NCBI GenBank assembly: GCA_007124415.1 | Contig: SLFE01000048.1 | Coordinates: 1-9,057, forward strand | Source: Waddliaceae bacterium | Lineage (GTDB): Bacteria; Chlamydiota; Chlamydiia; Chlamydiales; SLFE01 | Direction: 5' to 3' | Length of the DNA: 9,057 nucleotides | Part shown: positions 1 to 6,235 of the stretch, in pieces | Position numbering within the stretch: position 1 is the first letter of the stretch | How the letters are laid out: each line of letters starts with the position of its first letter | Translations under genes and position numbers: made by a program | Notes under the pieces: generated by a model | What the model was told of the DNA's origin: nothing | The model's input: the letters and a program-made list of their open reading frames with translations, nothing else | The model's database searches: none

Positions 1-20
1 CAGACATTTAGGAAAATTTT

Positions 21-26
21 AAGGAG
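21..26 (+). promoter_or_regulatory. Shine-Dalgarno site of the SpoIID-like gene
   Basis: AAGGAG lies 9 bases before the ATG at 36, followed by an A-rich spacer. It supports that ATG as the real start. The 20 bases before it hold no recognisable gene end or promoter, so the transcript probably begins outside the window. Confidence 0.75.
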
Positions 27-35
27 AAAAAAAAG

Positions 36-947
36 ATGATTCTCAGATTCCTCGTCGCATGCCTTGTATGCTGCATAAGCGCGACCTCGCTGGAAGCGGG
101 CATATGGGATAAACTAAAAAGTGTTTTCGTCTCTGATGAAAACGCTGAAGCCCCGACGATCAGAGTGCTCATAATGCACGACGCCCCTTATGCCGACATT
201 GAAGTCAAGGGGACATACAACCTCTACGATCCCTACAAAAATAAGCGAATCGCAACCCGGTTTGCCGCGAAGGGAAACCGGATGCACGCCTTGTCGCAAG
301 GGCTTAAATGGGGAGAGGAGTTTCCCGGCGTTTACCAGATCGCGATCTTCCCCGACGATCGCGATATCAGCGTCAGCATCAACGGAACAGACTATCGGGG
401 CAAGGTTTACGTCTACGATATTGGCGGAACAATCAGCATAGTCAACGAAGTGGAAATCGAGGACTATCTGGCTTCAATGATGCCCAATAAGTTCAATCGC
501 GCCATAACCGAAGAAGGGCTTGCCGCCGCTGTCATAGCCGAAAGGACCCATGCGTTCCATTTGTCCATGTACTCAGAAAATCCGTACTGGCATGTCCGTG
601 CCGTCGATGTCGGATATCAGGGATGCGACAGCGAAAACTCGGATCAACGGATCACCGAAGCGCTAGCCAGCACCCGGTATATGGTGATGAGCAAAACAGG
701 TGTTTATGAAGGCATTGTGACCCCGTTTCCGGTTCATCTGGTGACAGGAAAAAATGATCTTCATTACCGCAACTTGGCCAAAATATCGATCGACGATATC
801 GAAGTTATGTCCCATCAAGGGGATAATGCCGCTAAAATTCTGGCAAAATCATTTCCCGATGCCAGCATTGAGATCATGACAGGACCACATAACAAAAAAG
901 ACCACGTGGCTCAAGTCAAAGTTACCGACTACACATCCACAAGATAG
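36..947 (+). CDS. Secreted SpoIID/LytB-domain protein (putative peptidoglycan glycan-strand hydrolase, divergent active site)
   Basis: The first 21 residues form a signal peptide (Arg4, a hydrophobic core over residues 5-17, probable cleavage after Ala21), so the protein should act in the periplasm. The SpoIID fold is visible in order: a YRG element near 120-122, the hallmark IEDYL at 141-145, then the helix with AAAVIAERTHAF at 163-174, a YQG element at 194-196, and a C-terminal ILAKSFPDASIEI segment at 268-280 matching the usual 'eIL.hYfPga' end. SpoIID family members are lytic transglycosylases that cut denuded peptidoglycan; a SpoIID homologue acting at the division septum has been described in Chlamydiales. 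Oddly, the family PSEMP motif reads PNKFN here, putting Lys152 where the catalytic Glu belongs, and the late GHGVGMSQ-type motif and the cysteine cluster are also not recognisable. It may therefore be an inactive or retuned paralogue. It is a single gene, closed by its own terminator. Confidence 0.8.
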   Translation: MILRFLVACLVCCISATSLEAGIWDKLKSVFVSDENAEAPTIRVLIMHDAPYADIEVKGTYNLYDPYKNKRIATRFAAKGNRMHALSQGLKWGEEFPGVYQIAIFPDDRDISVSINGTDYRGKVYVYDIGGTISIVNEVEIEDYLASMMPNKFNRAITEEGLAAAVIAERTHAFHLSMYSENPYWHVRAVDVGYQGCDSENSDQRITEALASTRYMVMSKTGVYEGIVTPFPVHLVTGKNDLHYRNLAKISIDDIEVMSHQGDNAAKILAKSFPDASIEIMTGPHNKKDHVAQVKVTDYTSTR

Positions 948-956
948 TCTTATCTT

Positions 957-990
957 AAAAACGCGAAGGAAAGCAATCCTTCGCGTTTTT
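957..990 (+). terminator. Rho-independent terminator after the SpoIID-like gene
   Basis: ACGCGAAGGA (961-970) and TCCTTCGCGT (977-986) form a perfect 10-bp stem with a 6-base loop AAGCAA. Flanking AAAA (957-960) and TTTT (987-990) extend it to 14 bp. The T-rich tail continues to about 1007. It begins 9 bases after the stop codon at 945-947 and isolates this gene from queA. Confidence 0.93.
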
Positions 991-1018
991 GTTTTCTCTT
1001 CCTTTTTTAAAGTATTAT
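989..1018 (+). promoter_or_regulatory. Possible promoter of queA
   Basis: TATTAT at 1013-1018 resembles a -10 element. The best -35 candidate, TTGTTT at 989-994, is weak with an 18-base spacer, and it overlaps the tail of the preceding terminator. A start near 1025 would leave only about 10 untranslated bases before the ATG at 1035. Because the terminator precedes it, queA needs a promoter here, but the exact one is uncertain. Confidence 0.35.
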
Positions 1019-1034
1019 CGTTAAACTACTTGTT

Positions 1035-2060
1035 ATGAATGATTTATTTGATTTAACCGCATATGAGTATGATTTGCCCAAGGAGCTGATCGCCTCGAGC
1101 CCTTTGGAAAAAAGGGATGACTCGAGACTAATGCTTGTTGATCGGGCAAGCGGCAACTTATCTGAAATGCCGTTTGGCGATCTACTCGACTGGACAGGGC
1201 CCGGCGATCAATTCATTTTTAACGACACCAAGGTCATCAAGGCCAGGCTGCAGGGGAAAAAGGAAACGGGCGCCAATGTCGAAATTTTTCTGTTGAAAAA
1301 CCTAGAAGCTCTCAGGTGGGAAGTCCTATGCAAGCCCGGCCGCAAAGTGAAGGAAGGACATAAAGTCGTATTCGGCGACGCCTTTTATTGCGAAGTAGAA
1401 CAGACGCTTGAAAGCGGCAATAAAATTGTCCGATTCCATTCCGGCGGAAATTTCGATGAACTATTGCAAAAATATGGTTCGATTCCGCTTCCCCACTATA
1501 TGGGACGCGATGCCGCAGCAGAAGATGAAGAGCGTTATCAGACGGTTTACGCAAAAGAAAAAGGGGCGCTTGCTGCGCCGACTGCAGGACTGCACTTCAC
1601 CCGGGAGATGCTTGAAGGCATGCGGGCGAAAGGGGTCGACTTGCAAACCATCACGCTTCATGTCGGGTGGGGCACATTCAAGCCGGTGCAGGTTCAAGAT
1701 ATACGATCTCACAACATGCACACTGAATCCTTCAAAATCGATGCCTCGGCTGCAGACAGGATCAACAGTGCCTGGACGCGTCAAATCTGCGTCGGAACGA
1801 CAACATGCCGCGCTTTGGAATCGCGATGCCAAAATGGCAGGATTTTCGCAGGCGAAGGGGAGACGGATATTTTCATCTATCCCTCTTATGAATTTAAATT
1901 CGTCAAAACTCTTCTCACCAACTTTCACCTGCCGGGCTCGTCTCTGATGATGCTTGTCTCGGCATTCGGCGGCTACGACCTCATCCGGGAAGCCTACAAA
2001 AAAGCGGTTAAAGACCGCTATCGCTTCTACTCCTACGGCGATGCCATGCTTATTCTTTAG
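1035..2060 (+). CDS. queA: S-adenosylmethionine:tRNA ribosyltransferase-isomerase QueA
   Basis: QueA moves the ribosyl part of S-adenosylmethionine onto 7-aminomethyl-7-deazaguanine in the tRNA anticodon wobble position, giving epoxyqueuosine; it is cytosolic. Full-length at 341 residues. Family signatures run end to end: YDLPKELIA at 12-20, RDDSRLMLVDR at 27-37, GDQFIFNDTKVIKARLQG at 57-74, YQTVYA at 168-173, AAPTAGLHFT at 180-189, ITLHVGWGTFKPV at 206-218, VGTTTCRALES at 253-263, LLTNFHLPGSSLMMLVSAF at 293-311 and YSYGDAMLIL at 332-341. The start fits homologues, which begin 8-12 residues before the DxELP motif, but no Shine-Dalgarno sequence precedes it. No other queuosine gene lies in the window. 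Its 3' end overlaps the convergent serine hydrolase gene by 11 bp, with no terminator between them. Confidence 0.97.
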   Translation: MNDLFDLTAYEYDLPKELIASSPLEKRDDSRLMLVDRASGNLSEMPFGDLLDWTGPGDQFIFNDTKVIKARLQGKKETGANVEIFLLKNLEALRWEVLCKPGRKVKEGHKVVFGDAFYCEVEQTLESGNKIVRFHSGGNFDELLQKYGSIPLPHYMGRDAAAEDEERYQTVYAKEKGALAAPTAGLHFTREMLEGMRAKGVDLQTITLHVGWGTFKPVQVQDIRSHNMHTESFKIDASAADRINSAWTRQICVGTTTCRALESRCQNGRIFAGEGETDIFIYPSYEFKFVKTLLTNFHLPGSSLMMLVSAFGGYDLIREAYKKAVKDRYRFYSYGDAMLIL

Positions 2061-3516
2061 TGAAAACGCCGAGGGTTTCTGTGCTCATTTCTTGAGCTTT
2101 TCCTTCCGGGCCAAAAGTGAAGGTGACATGCTCATTGCCCTGATTAATCACGGGCCATGATAAAACGAATGTATTATTGCTCCAGTGCTCTAAAACTCCT
2201 TCCCAATGATCGGGGCCGGCTTCCAAAACAAGTCCTCCTTCCTTTTCAGAGACGATAAAAGTTCCGTACAGCTCGTTAGCAAAGGAACCCTCATACGATG
2301 ACAGATCATGGCCAAGAGGCAGAGCGTCTTCCGGAGGTGCCGGTTTTTTTATAAGCTCGTCTAGCTTCTTTTGTCTGGCGAGAATCTCATCAAACATTTG
2401 AGGATCGTCTTGGTTCAAAGCAAGCTGGAGAAATTTAGCCCGGATCAGCTCGGGAAAAACGGTCAGGTTCAGGTTTGAAAGCACGGTGATGCCGATATTG
2501 AGTTCAGGAACTAAAGTGACAATTGTCCGTATTCCATCTAGACCGCCCCCTTTTTCGACAATCATCCTCCCTTCATAGTGATAATTGCCCCATCCGAGGC
2601 CGAATGCGAATCCCGAAGTGTCGCTTATAGGAGGCATTTCCGAAAAGTCGACTTCCGACACCATGGAAGGCAGATGCATTTGCTTAACAGTTTCCGGTTT
2701 GAGGATTTGCCGGTTTTCGAACGTCCCTTTGTTTAAGTGAAGGATCATCCAATGAGCCATATCCTTGGCCGTAGAGGTCATAGCGCCTGCCGCTGGAAAG
2801 CCTCCTGTCCTATCCCAGGAGAGCACTTGAAGCGTATCATCGATATTTGCATGAGGGTAGGCAACGTTGTCTTCGTCTAAATTGGCGGCAAAACCGGATC
2901 GAGTCATCTTCAGGGGCTCGAGAAAGGCTTTTTCGACGACATTTTCCCAGTCGCTTTCAGCCAGCTTGCCGATAAGCTCGCCGGCGGTAAAATAGCAAAT
3001 ATTGCTGTAATAGGGACGCTCTCTAAAACTTGCAGCCGGCTCAATCAGCCTGATGCGACTGAGAATTTCACTCGGCGAGTAGCCGATTTTACCGAGCAGA
3101 TCTCCTCCGAAAGCGGGCAGCCCTGTACGATGGGCTAAAAGATCGCGAGGGGTGGCAAAGCGGCTCGGATAGGGATCATTCAAAGCAAAGCGGGGAAGAT
3201 GCCTCATCACTTCATCATCCCAGCCAAGGACTCCTTTGTCGACTTGAATCGCCAAAGCAGCCGACGTAAAAGTTTTTGTCACGGAGGCGAGTTGAAATAT
3301 CGTCTCTTCATCCACCTTTTCCGGACTGCCTTCCTTTATCAGCCCGAATCCTTTAGCGAACAGGATTTCATCGCCTCGCACGACTGAGACAGAGGCGCCG
3401 GGAACCCCTAGTTCTTTCCTGGATTTTTCAATAAAGCGCTCAAGCTCTTGCAGGTCGATGCCATGAAGAGCTGCTCCAAAAAACAACAAAATAAATAGAA
3501 TTTTTAAACTGTTCAT
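2050..3516 (-). CDS. Exported class C beta-lactamase/penicillin-binding-protein-like serine hydrolase (S12 family)
   Basis: A 488-residue protein with an N-terminal signal peptide (Lys5, a hydrophobic run over 6-17, probable cleavage near Gly19). The serine hydrolase domain carries SVTK at 78-81 (SxxK, nucleophile Ser78), YSN at 170-172 (YxN) and KGG at 322-324 in the place of KTG/HxG. A DLLAHRTGLPAF segment at 125-136 is typical of the family. After about residue 385 there is a separate beta-rich tail (SYEGSFANELYGTF near 407-420) like the DUF3471 lipocalin-like domain often attached to such enzymes. Family members include D-amino-acid peptidases, esterases and beta-lactamases, so the substrate cannot be named. 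The ATG at 3516 was chosen over an upstream in-frame ATG at 3552 because AAGGGG sits 7 bases before it and the signal peptide then starts correctly. It converges on queA. Confidence 0.9.
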   Translation of the reverse strand: MNSLKILFILLFFGAALHGIDLQELERFIEKSRKELGVPGASVSVVRGDEILFAKGFGLIKEGSPEKVDEETIFQLASVTKTFTSAALAIQVDKGVLGWDDEVMRHLPRFALNDPYPSRFATPRDLLAHRTGLPAFGGDLLGKIGYSPSEILSRIRLIEPAASFRERPYYSNICYFTAGELIGKLAESDWENVVEKAFLEPLKMTRSGFAANLDEDNVAYPHANIDDTLQVLSWDRTGGFPAAGAMTSTAKDMAHWMILHLNKGTFENRQILKPETVKQMHLPSMVSEVDFSEMPPISDTSGFAFGLGWGNYHYEGRMIVEKGGGLDGIRTIVTLVPELNIGITVLSNLNLTVFPELIRAKFLQLALNQDDPQMFDEILARQKKLDELIKKPAPPEDALPLGHDLSSYEGSFANELYGTFIVSEKEGGLVLEAGPDHWEGVLEHWSNNTFVLSWPVINQGNEHVTFTFGPEGKAQEMSTETLGVFTKE

Positions 3517-3523
3517 GTTTAAA

Positions 3524-3529
3524 CCCCTT
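3524..3529 (-). promoter_or_regulatory. Shine-Dalgarno site deciding the serine hydrolase start
   Basis: On the minus strand AAGGGG lies 7 bases before the ATG at 3516-3514. The in-frame ATG 36 bases further upstream (3552) has no such site and would add a 12-residue extension in front of the signal peptide. Confidence 0.7.
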
Positions 3530-3538
3530 AAGTAAAAA

Positions 3539-3571
3539 AATAAATCTCGCATTTTAAAATTTATTTGTCAA
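3539..3571 (-). promoter_or_regulatory. Possible promoter of the serine hydrolase gene
   Basis: A perfect -35 hexamer TTGACA is present on the minus strand at 3571-3566. The -10 is unclear: GATTTA at 3546-3541 or TTTATT at 3544-3539, with spacers of 19-21 bases, are imperfect. The AT-rich setting and the terminator just upstream make a promoter here reasonable. Confidence 0.3.
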
Positions 3572-3597
3572 AACAAAGGACCGGTGGGGCCGGGCCC
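3571..3597 (-). terminator. Probable terminator of the glycosyltransferase-to-EVE operon
   Basis: Read on the minus strand, GGCCCGG (3596-3590) pairs with CCGGTCC (3584-3578) across a CCCCA loop, with one C-T mismatch, and is followed by TTTGTTT (3577-3571). The GC-rich island stands out in an AT-rich gap. It lies about 75 bases after the EVE-gene stop codon and touches the -35 of the next gene. The stem is short and interrupted, so confidence is moderate. Confidence 0.45.
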
Positions 3598-3670
3598 TGC
3601 ATTCTGCATAACTTTTTGTAAGTCGAGAAATGTTAGTGATATGCAATTTTAAATGCGGGAAGGATCACAA

Positions 3671-4141
3671 TTAGGGCTTAATCTTTGATTTTCCCAATTT
3701 AAGGATGGTCTGAAAGTGCTTTTTGGTGATTGGCATGATTGAGAGGCGGCTGCCCTTTTGTACAAGCTTCATGTCGGAAAGAGATTCATGCCCTTTAATT
3801 TCTGAAAGGGGGACAAACCTTGGAAATTTTTCCACAAATTCTACTTCAACCATAATCCAACGGGGATTTTCTTCCGATGATTTCGGGTCGAAGTATTGAC
3901 TGTCGGGATCGAAAGCCGTGGGATCGACAATATCTGTCTCGGTGATCCGGCAAATACCGGCAACGCCGGAAGGATTTGCGTTTGAGTGATAGAATAGAGC
4001 GAGGTCGCCCTCGTTCATGTCGTCACGAATATAATTGCGCGCCTGGTAATTACGGACACCGTCCCATCCGGAAAATCCTTCCTTGCTTAGGTCGTCAATG
4101 GAAAAGGCGCCGGGCTCCGATTTCATCAACCAAAATTTCAT
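3671..4141 (-). CDS. EVE-domain protein (THYN1-like, PUA/YTH-related fold)
   Basis: A 156-residue single-domain protein covering the whole EVE domain. Family signatures are FWLMKSEP at 3-10, WDGVRNYQARN at 26-36, a GDLALFYHSN stretch at 45-54, and the C-terminal block with PLSEIK (111-116), LSDMKLVQKGSRLSIMPI (121-138) and a WxxIL-like helix. EVE domains are related to PUA and YTH folds, have an aromatic pocket, and in known members recognise modified bases in nucleic acid; the ligand here is not known. The gene overlaps the end of yqgF by 4 bp (ATGA), and AAAGG lies 7 bases before the ATG, so it should be translated together with yqgF. A small AAGG-CTA-CCTT inverted repeat (4142-4152) covers that ribosome site. 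It is the last gene of the operon. Confidence 0.9.
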   Translation of the reverse strand: MKFWLMKSEPGAFSIDDLSKEGFSGWDGVRNYQARNYIRDDMNEGDLALFYHSNANPSGVAGICRITETDIVDPTAFDPDSQYFDPKSSEENPRWIMVEVEFVEKFPRFVPLSEIKGHESLSDMKLVQKGSRLSIMPITKKHFQTILKLGKSKIKP

Positions 4142-4596
4142 AAGGTAGCCTTTTTATGATCCAGATAACTTTGCAATATGATAGCGGCCGCTACATTGTC
4201 GATCACTTTTGACCGCTTTTTACGCGTCATTTTGCCTTCGCGAAGTGATCGCTCGGCTTGGACAGTGGTTAGCCTTTCATCCCAAAGGACAATAGGAGTT
4301 TCGATATGTGATTTGAGCAATTCAGCTAAAGCTTTGACTTCATCAGCTTGAACTCCCACGTTGCCGTTCATCCTCAGCGGCATGCCGAAAATAATTTCTT
4401 CAATTACGCAATCTTTTGATTCCTGAATCCGTTCAATCTCGGCAATGATAATTTTTACAGTATCTTCGAGTTTCTTTTGACAAGCAATTGTATTGAGGGG
4501 AGAGGCGATGATTTTAAGCTCGTCTGAAATGGCAACTCCAATCCTGGCCAATCCGTAATCGATACCTATGATTCTTTTGCTTTTTTCTCTTGTCAT
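4138..4596 (-). CDS. yqgF: YqgF/RuvX family Holliday-junction-resolvase-like nuclease
   Basis: 152 residues, normal family length. The RNase H-like core shows IIGIDYGLARIGVAISD at 9-25 with catalytic Asp13, IIFGMPLRMNG at 68-78, LWDERLTT at 104-111 with Glu107, and KVIDNVAAAIILQSYLD at 130-146 with Asp133, so all three acidic residues are present. Members of this family process the 5' end of 16S rRNA precursor and have also been proposed to act on Holliday junctions; the rRNA role is the better supported one. The ATG at 4596 is 7 bases after the pyrG stop codon and has no clear Shine-Dalgarno site, so coupling to pyrG translation is likely. The order pyrG-yqgF is conserved in Chlamydia. Confidence 0.95.
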   Translation of the reverse strand: MTREKSKRIIGIDYGLARIGVAISDELKIIASPLNTIACQKKLEDTVKIIIAEIERIQESKDCVIEEIIFGMPLRMNGNVGVQADEVKALAELLKSHIETPIVLWDERLTTVQAERSLREGKMTRKKRSKVIDNVAAAIILQSYLDHKKATL

Positions 4597-4603
4597 ATAA
4601 CAA

Positions 4604-6235
4604 TCACACGCATACGGCCCTTTCAGACATTTTGTTTACTTTTTTTTTTGCAACCATCTTTTTAACGAAGTCGCGGAAGAGGGGGTGGGGAGCGGTTGGC
4701 TTCGATTGAAATTCGGGATGAAATTGTACGCCGACCATCCAGGGATGCCCTTCCAGCTCCACAATCTCGCAAAGATTGCCTTCTTCAAAAATTCCGGCAA
4801 AAGTCATACCCTTTTCTTCTAACACATTTCGATAGTTGTTATTGAACTCATATCGATGGCGGTGCCTTTCTTTGATTTTTTCTTGTTTATAAGAATCGAA
4901 TATTTTGGTTCCCGCCTTAAGTGCGCAAGGGTAGGCGCCGAGCCTCATGGTACCGCCGAAATCGACAACCCCTTGCTGTTCTTCAAGGAGGGAGATCACA
5001 GGATCTTTTGCTCCAGGATCAATTTCCGTGGAGTTCGCTTCTGCGATGCCTGCGACATTGCGGGCGAATTCAACGGCCATGGCCTGCATCCCTAGGCAAA
5101 TGCCAAAATAAGGAATTTGATTTTCCCGAGCATATTTTGCGGCTAAGATTTTTCCTTCCCATCCCCGTTTGCCGTATCCTCCGGGTATCAAATAACCGTC
5201 GCAATCGGGTATATCGCCGACATTATTGATTTTATCGGCCTCGATCCTTTTAAAATTCAGTTTGACTTCGGCAGATATAGCGCCATGGTCAAGTGCTTCA
5301 AATACCGACTTATAAGCATCCTGATGCTGCACATATTTGCCGACAATACCCACAGTGATTTCGCATTTGGGATTCAAAACTATGTTAATAATGCGCTTCC
5401 AGTCATCGAGTTTAATGCTATTGTTGGGCAAATCCAATTGCTTGCAAATCATATCGTCAAGCTTCTGTTCATGCAGCCTTACGGGAACTTCGTAAATGGT
5501 GGATGCGACATCAGTTTCTTCTATGACAGCTTCGAGCCTGACGTTGCAAAATAGGCTGATCTTCTTTTTCACTTCTTCCGGAAGAGGCTCTTCACAGCGG
5601 CATAAGATGATGTCAGGGAAAATTCCGATTCCTCTAAGAAGATGGACCGACTGTTGAGTGGGTTTGGATTTAACTTCTCCGGCCGCTTTTAAATAAGGGA
5701 CATAGGTTAGGTGTATGCTGAGGGTATCGTCAATATGTTCGTTCTGAAATTGCCTGATCGCCTCAAGAAAGGGGAGAGATTCGATATCGCCGACTGTTCC
5801 GCCGATTTCGACCAAAACAACCTGTGTATCTTCTTTTTGTTCGGCACATTGTATGATTCTTTCTTTGATCTCGTCAGTTATATGGGGAATGACCTGCACC
5901 GTATTACCGAGATAATCGCCACGTCTTTCCCTTTTTATGACTGTATTGTAAATTTGCCCGGACGTAGCATTCGAGGCCCGTGACAACGGAGAGTTTGTGT
6001 AGCGCCAGTAATGGCCGAGGTCAAGATCGGTCTCGGCGCCGTCATCGGTAACATAAACTTCCCCATGCTGATAAGGGTTCATTGTTCCGGGGTCAACATT
6101 TAAATAGGGGTCGAACTTGAGCATTGCAACGCTGATCCCCTTTTTCTCGAGTAGCATCCCAATAGATGCGGCCGTTATTCCTTTTCCCAGCGAGGAGCAA
6201 ACGCCTCCTGTGACAAATATATATTTTACTGCCAT
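4604..6235 (-). CDS. pyrG: CTP synthase (glutamine-hydrolysing)
   Basis: Makes CTP from UTP, ATP and glutamine in the cytosol. The 543 residues contain both domains. The N-terminal synthetase domain has the P-loop GGVCSSLGKGI at 10-20, KFDPYLNVDPGTMNPYQHGE at 40-59, DDGAETDLDLGHY at 64-76 and EIGGTVGDIES at 143-153. The C-terminal class I glutamine amidotransferase domain has PGGYGKRG at 351-358, the nucleophile Cys380 in FGICLGMQAMA (377-387), and His506/Glu508 in VQFHPEFQS (503-511). The start overlaps the kdsB end by 10 bp, an arrangement that supplies CTP next to an enzyme that uses it. After the conserved end (about residue 530) there is a Lys-rich tail encoded across a run of ten A (4649-4640), a possible slippage site. 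No key residue is missing. Confidence 0.98.
   Translation of the reverse strand: MAVKYIFVTGGVCSSLGKGITAASIGMLLEKKGISVAMLKFDPYLNVDPGTMNPYQHGEVYVTDDGAETDLDLGHYWRYTNSPLSRASNATSGQIYNTVIKRERRGDYLGNTVQVIPHITDEIKERIIQCAEQKEDTQVVLVEIGGTVGDIESLPFLEAIRQFQNEHIDDTLSIHLTYVPYLKAAGEVKSKPTQQSVHLLRGIGIFPDIILCRCEEPLPEEVKKKISLFCNVRLEAVIEETDVASTIYEVPVRLHEQKLDDMICKQLDLPNNSIKLDDWKRIINIVLNPKCEITVGIVGKYVQHQDAYKSVFEALDHGAISAEVKLNFKRIEADKINNVGDIPDCDGYLIPGGYGKRGWEGKILAAKYARENQIPYFGICLGMQAMAVEFARNVAGIAEANSTEIDPGAKDPVISLLEEQQGVVDFGGTMRLGAYPCALKAGTKIFDSYKQEKIKERHRHRYEFNNNYRNVLEEKGMTFAGIFEEGNLCEIVELEGHPWMVGVQFHPEFQSKPTAPHPLFRDFVKKMVAKKKVNKMSERAVCV

Noticed and set aside
36..65. Lipobox-like LVAC at residues 6-9 of the SpoIID-like protein
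   Set aside because: It is too close to the N-terminus to leave a hydrophobic core before the Cys, so an ordinary signal peptide cleaved after Ala21 is more likely.
1408..1947. Open frames of 179 (plus) and 155 (minus) codons inside queA
   Set aside because: Both are alternative-frame readings of a gene with full QueA motifs. Their translations show no domain pattern.
3517..3552. Upstream in-frame ATG at 3552 as start of the serine hydrolase
   Set aside because: It has no ribosome site, would put 12 residues before the signal peptide, and lies too close to the TTGACA promoter element.
3600..3660. TGCATA (3605-3610) and TATGCA (3640-3645) as a hairpin or attachment-site repeat
   Set aside because: The arms are only 6 bp with a 29-base loop and no T tract or integrase gene nearby; chance is sufficient.
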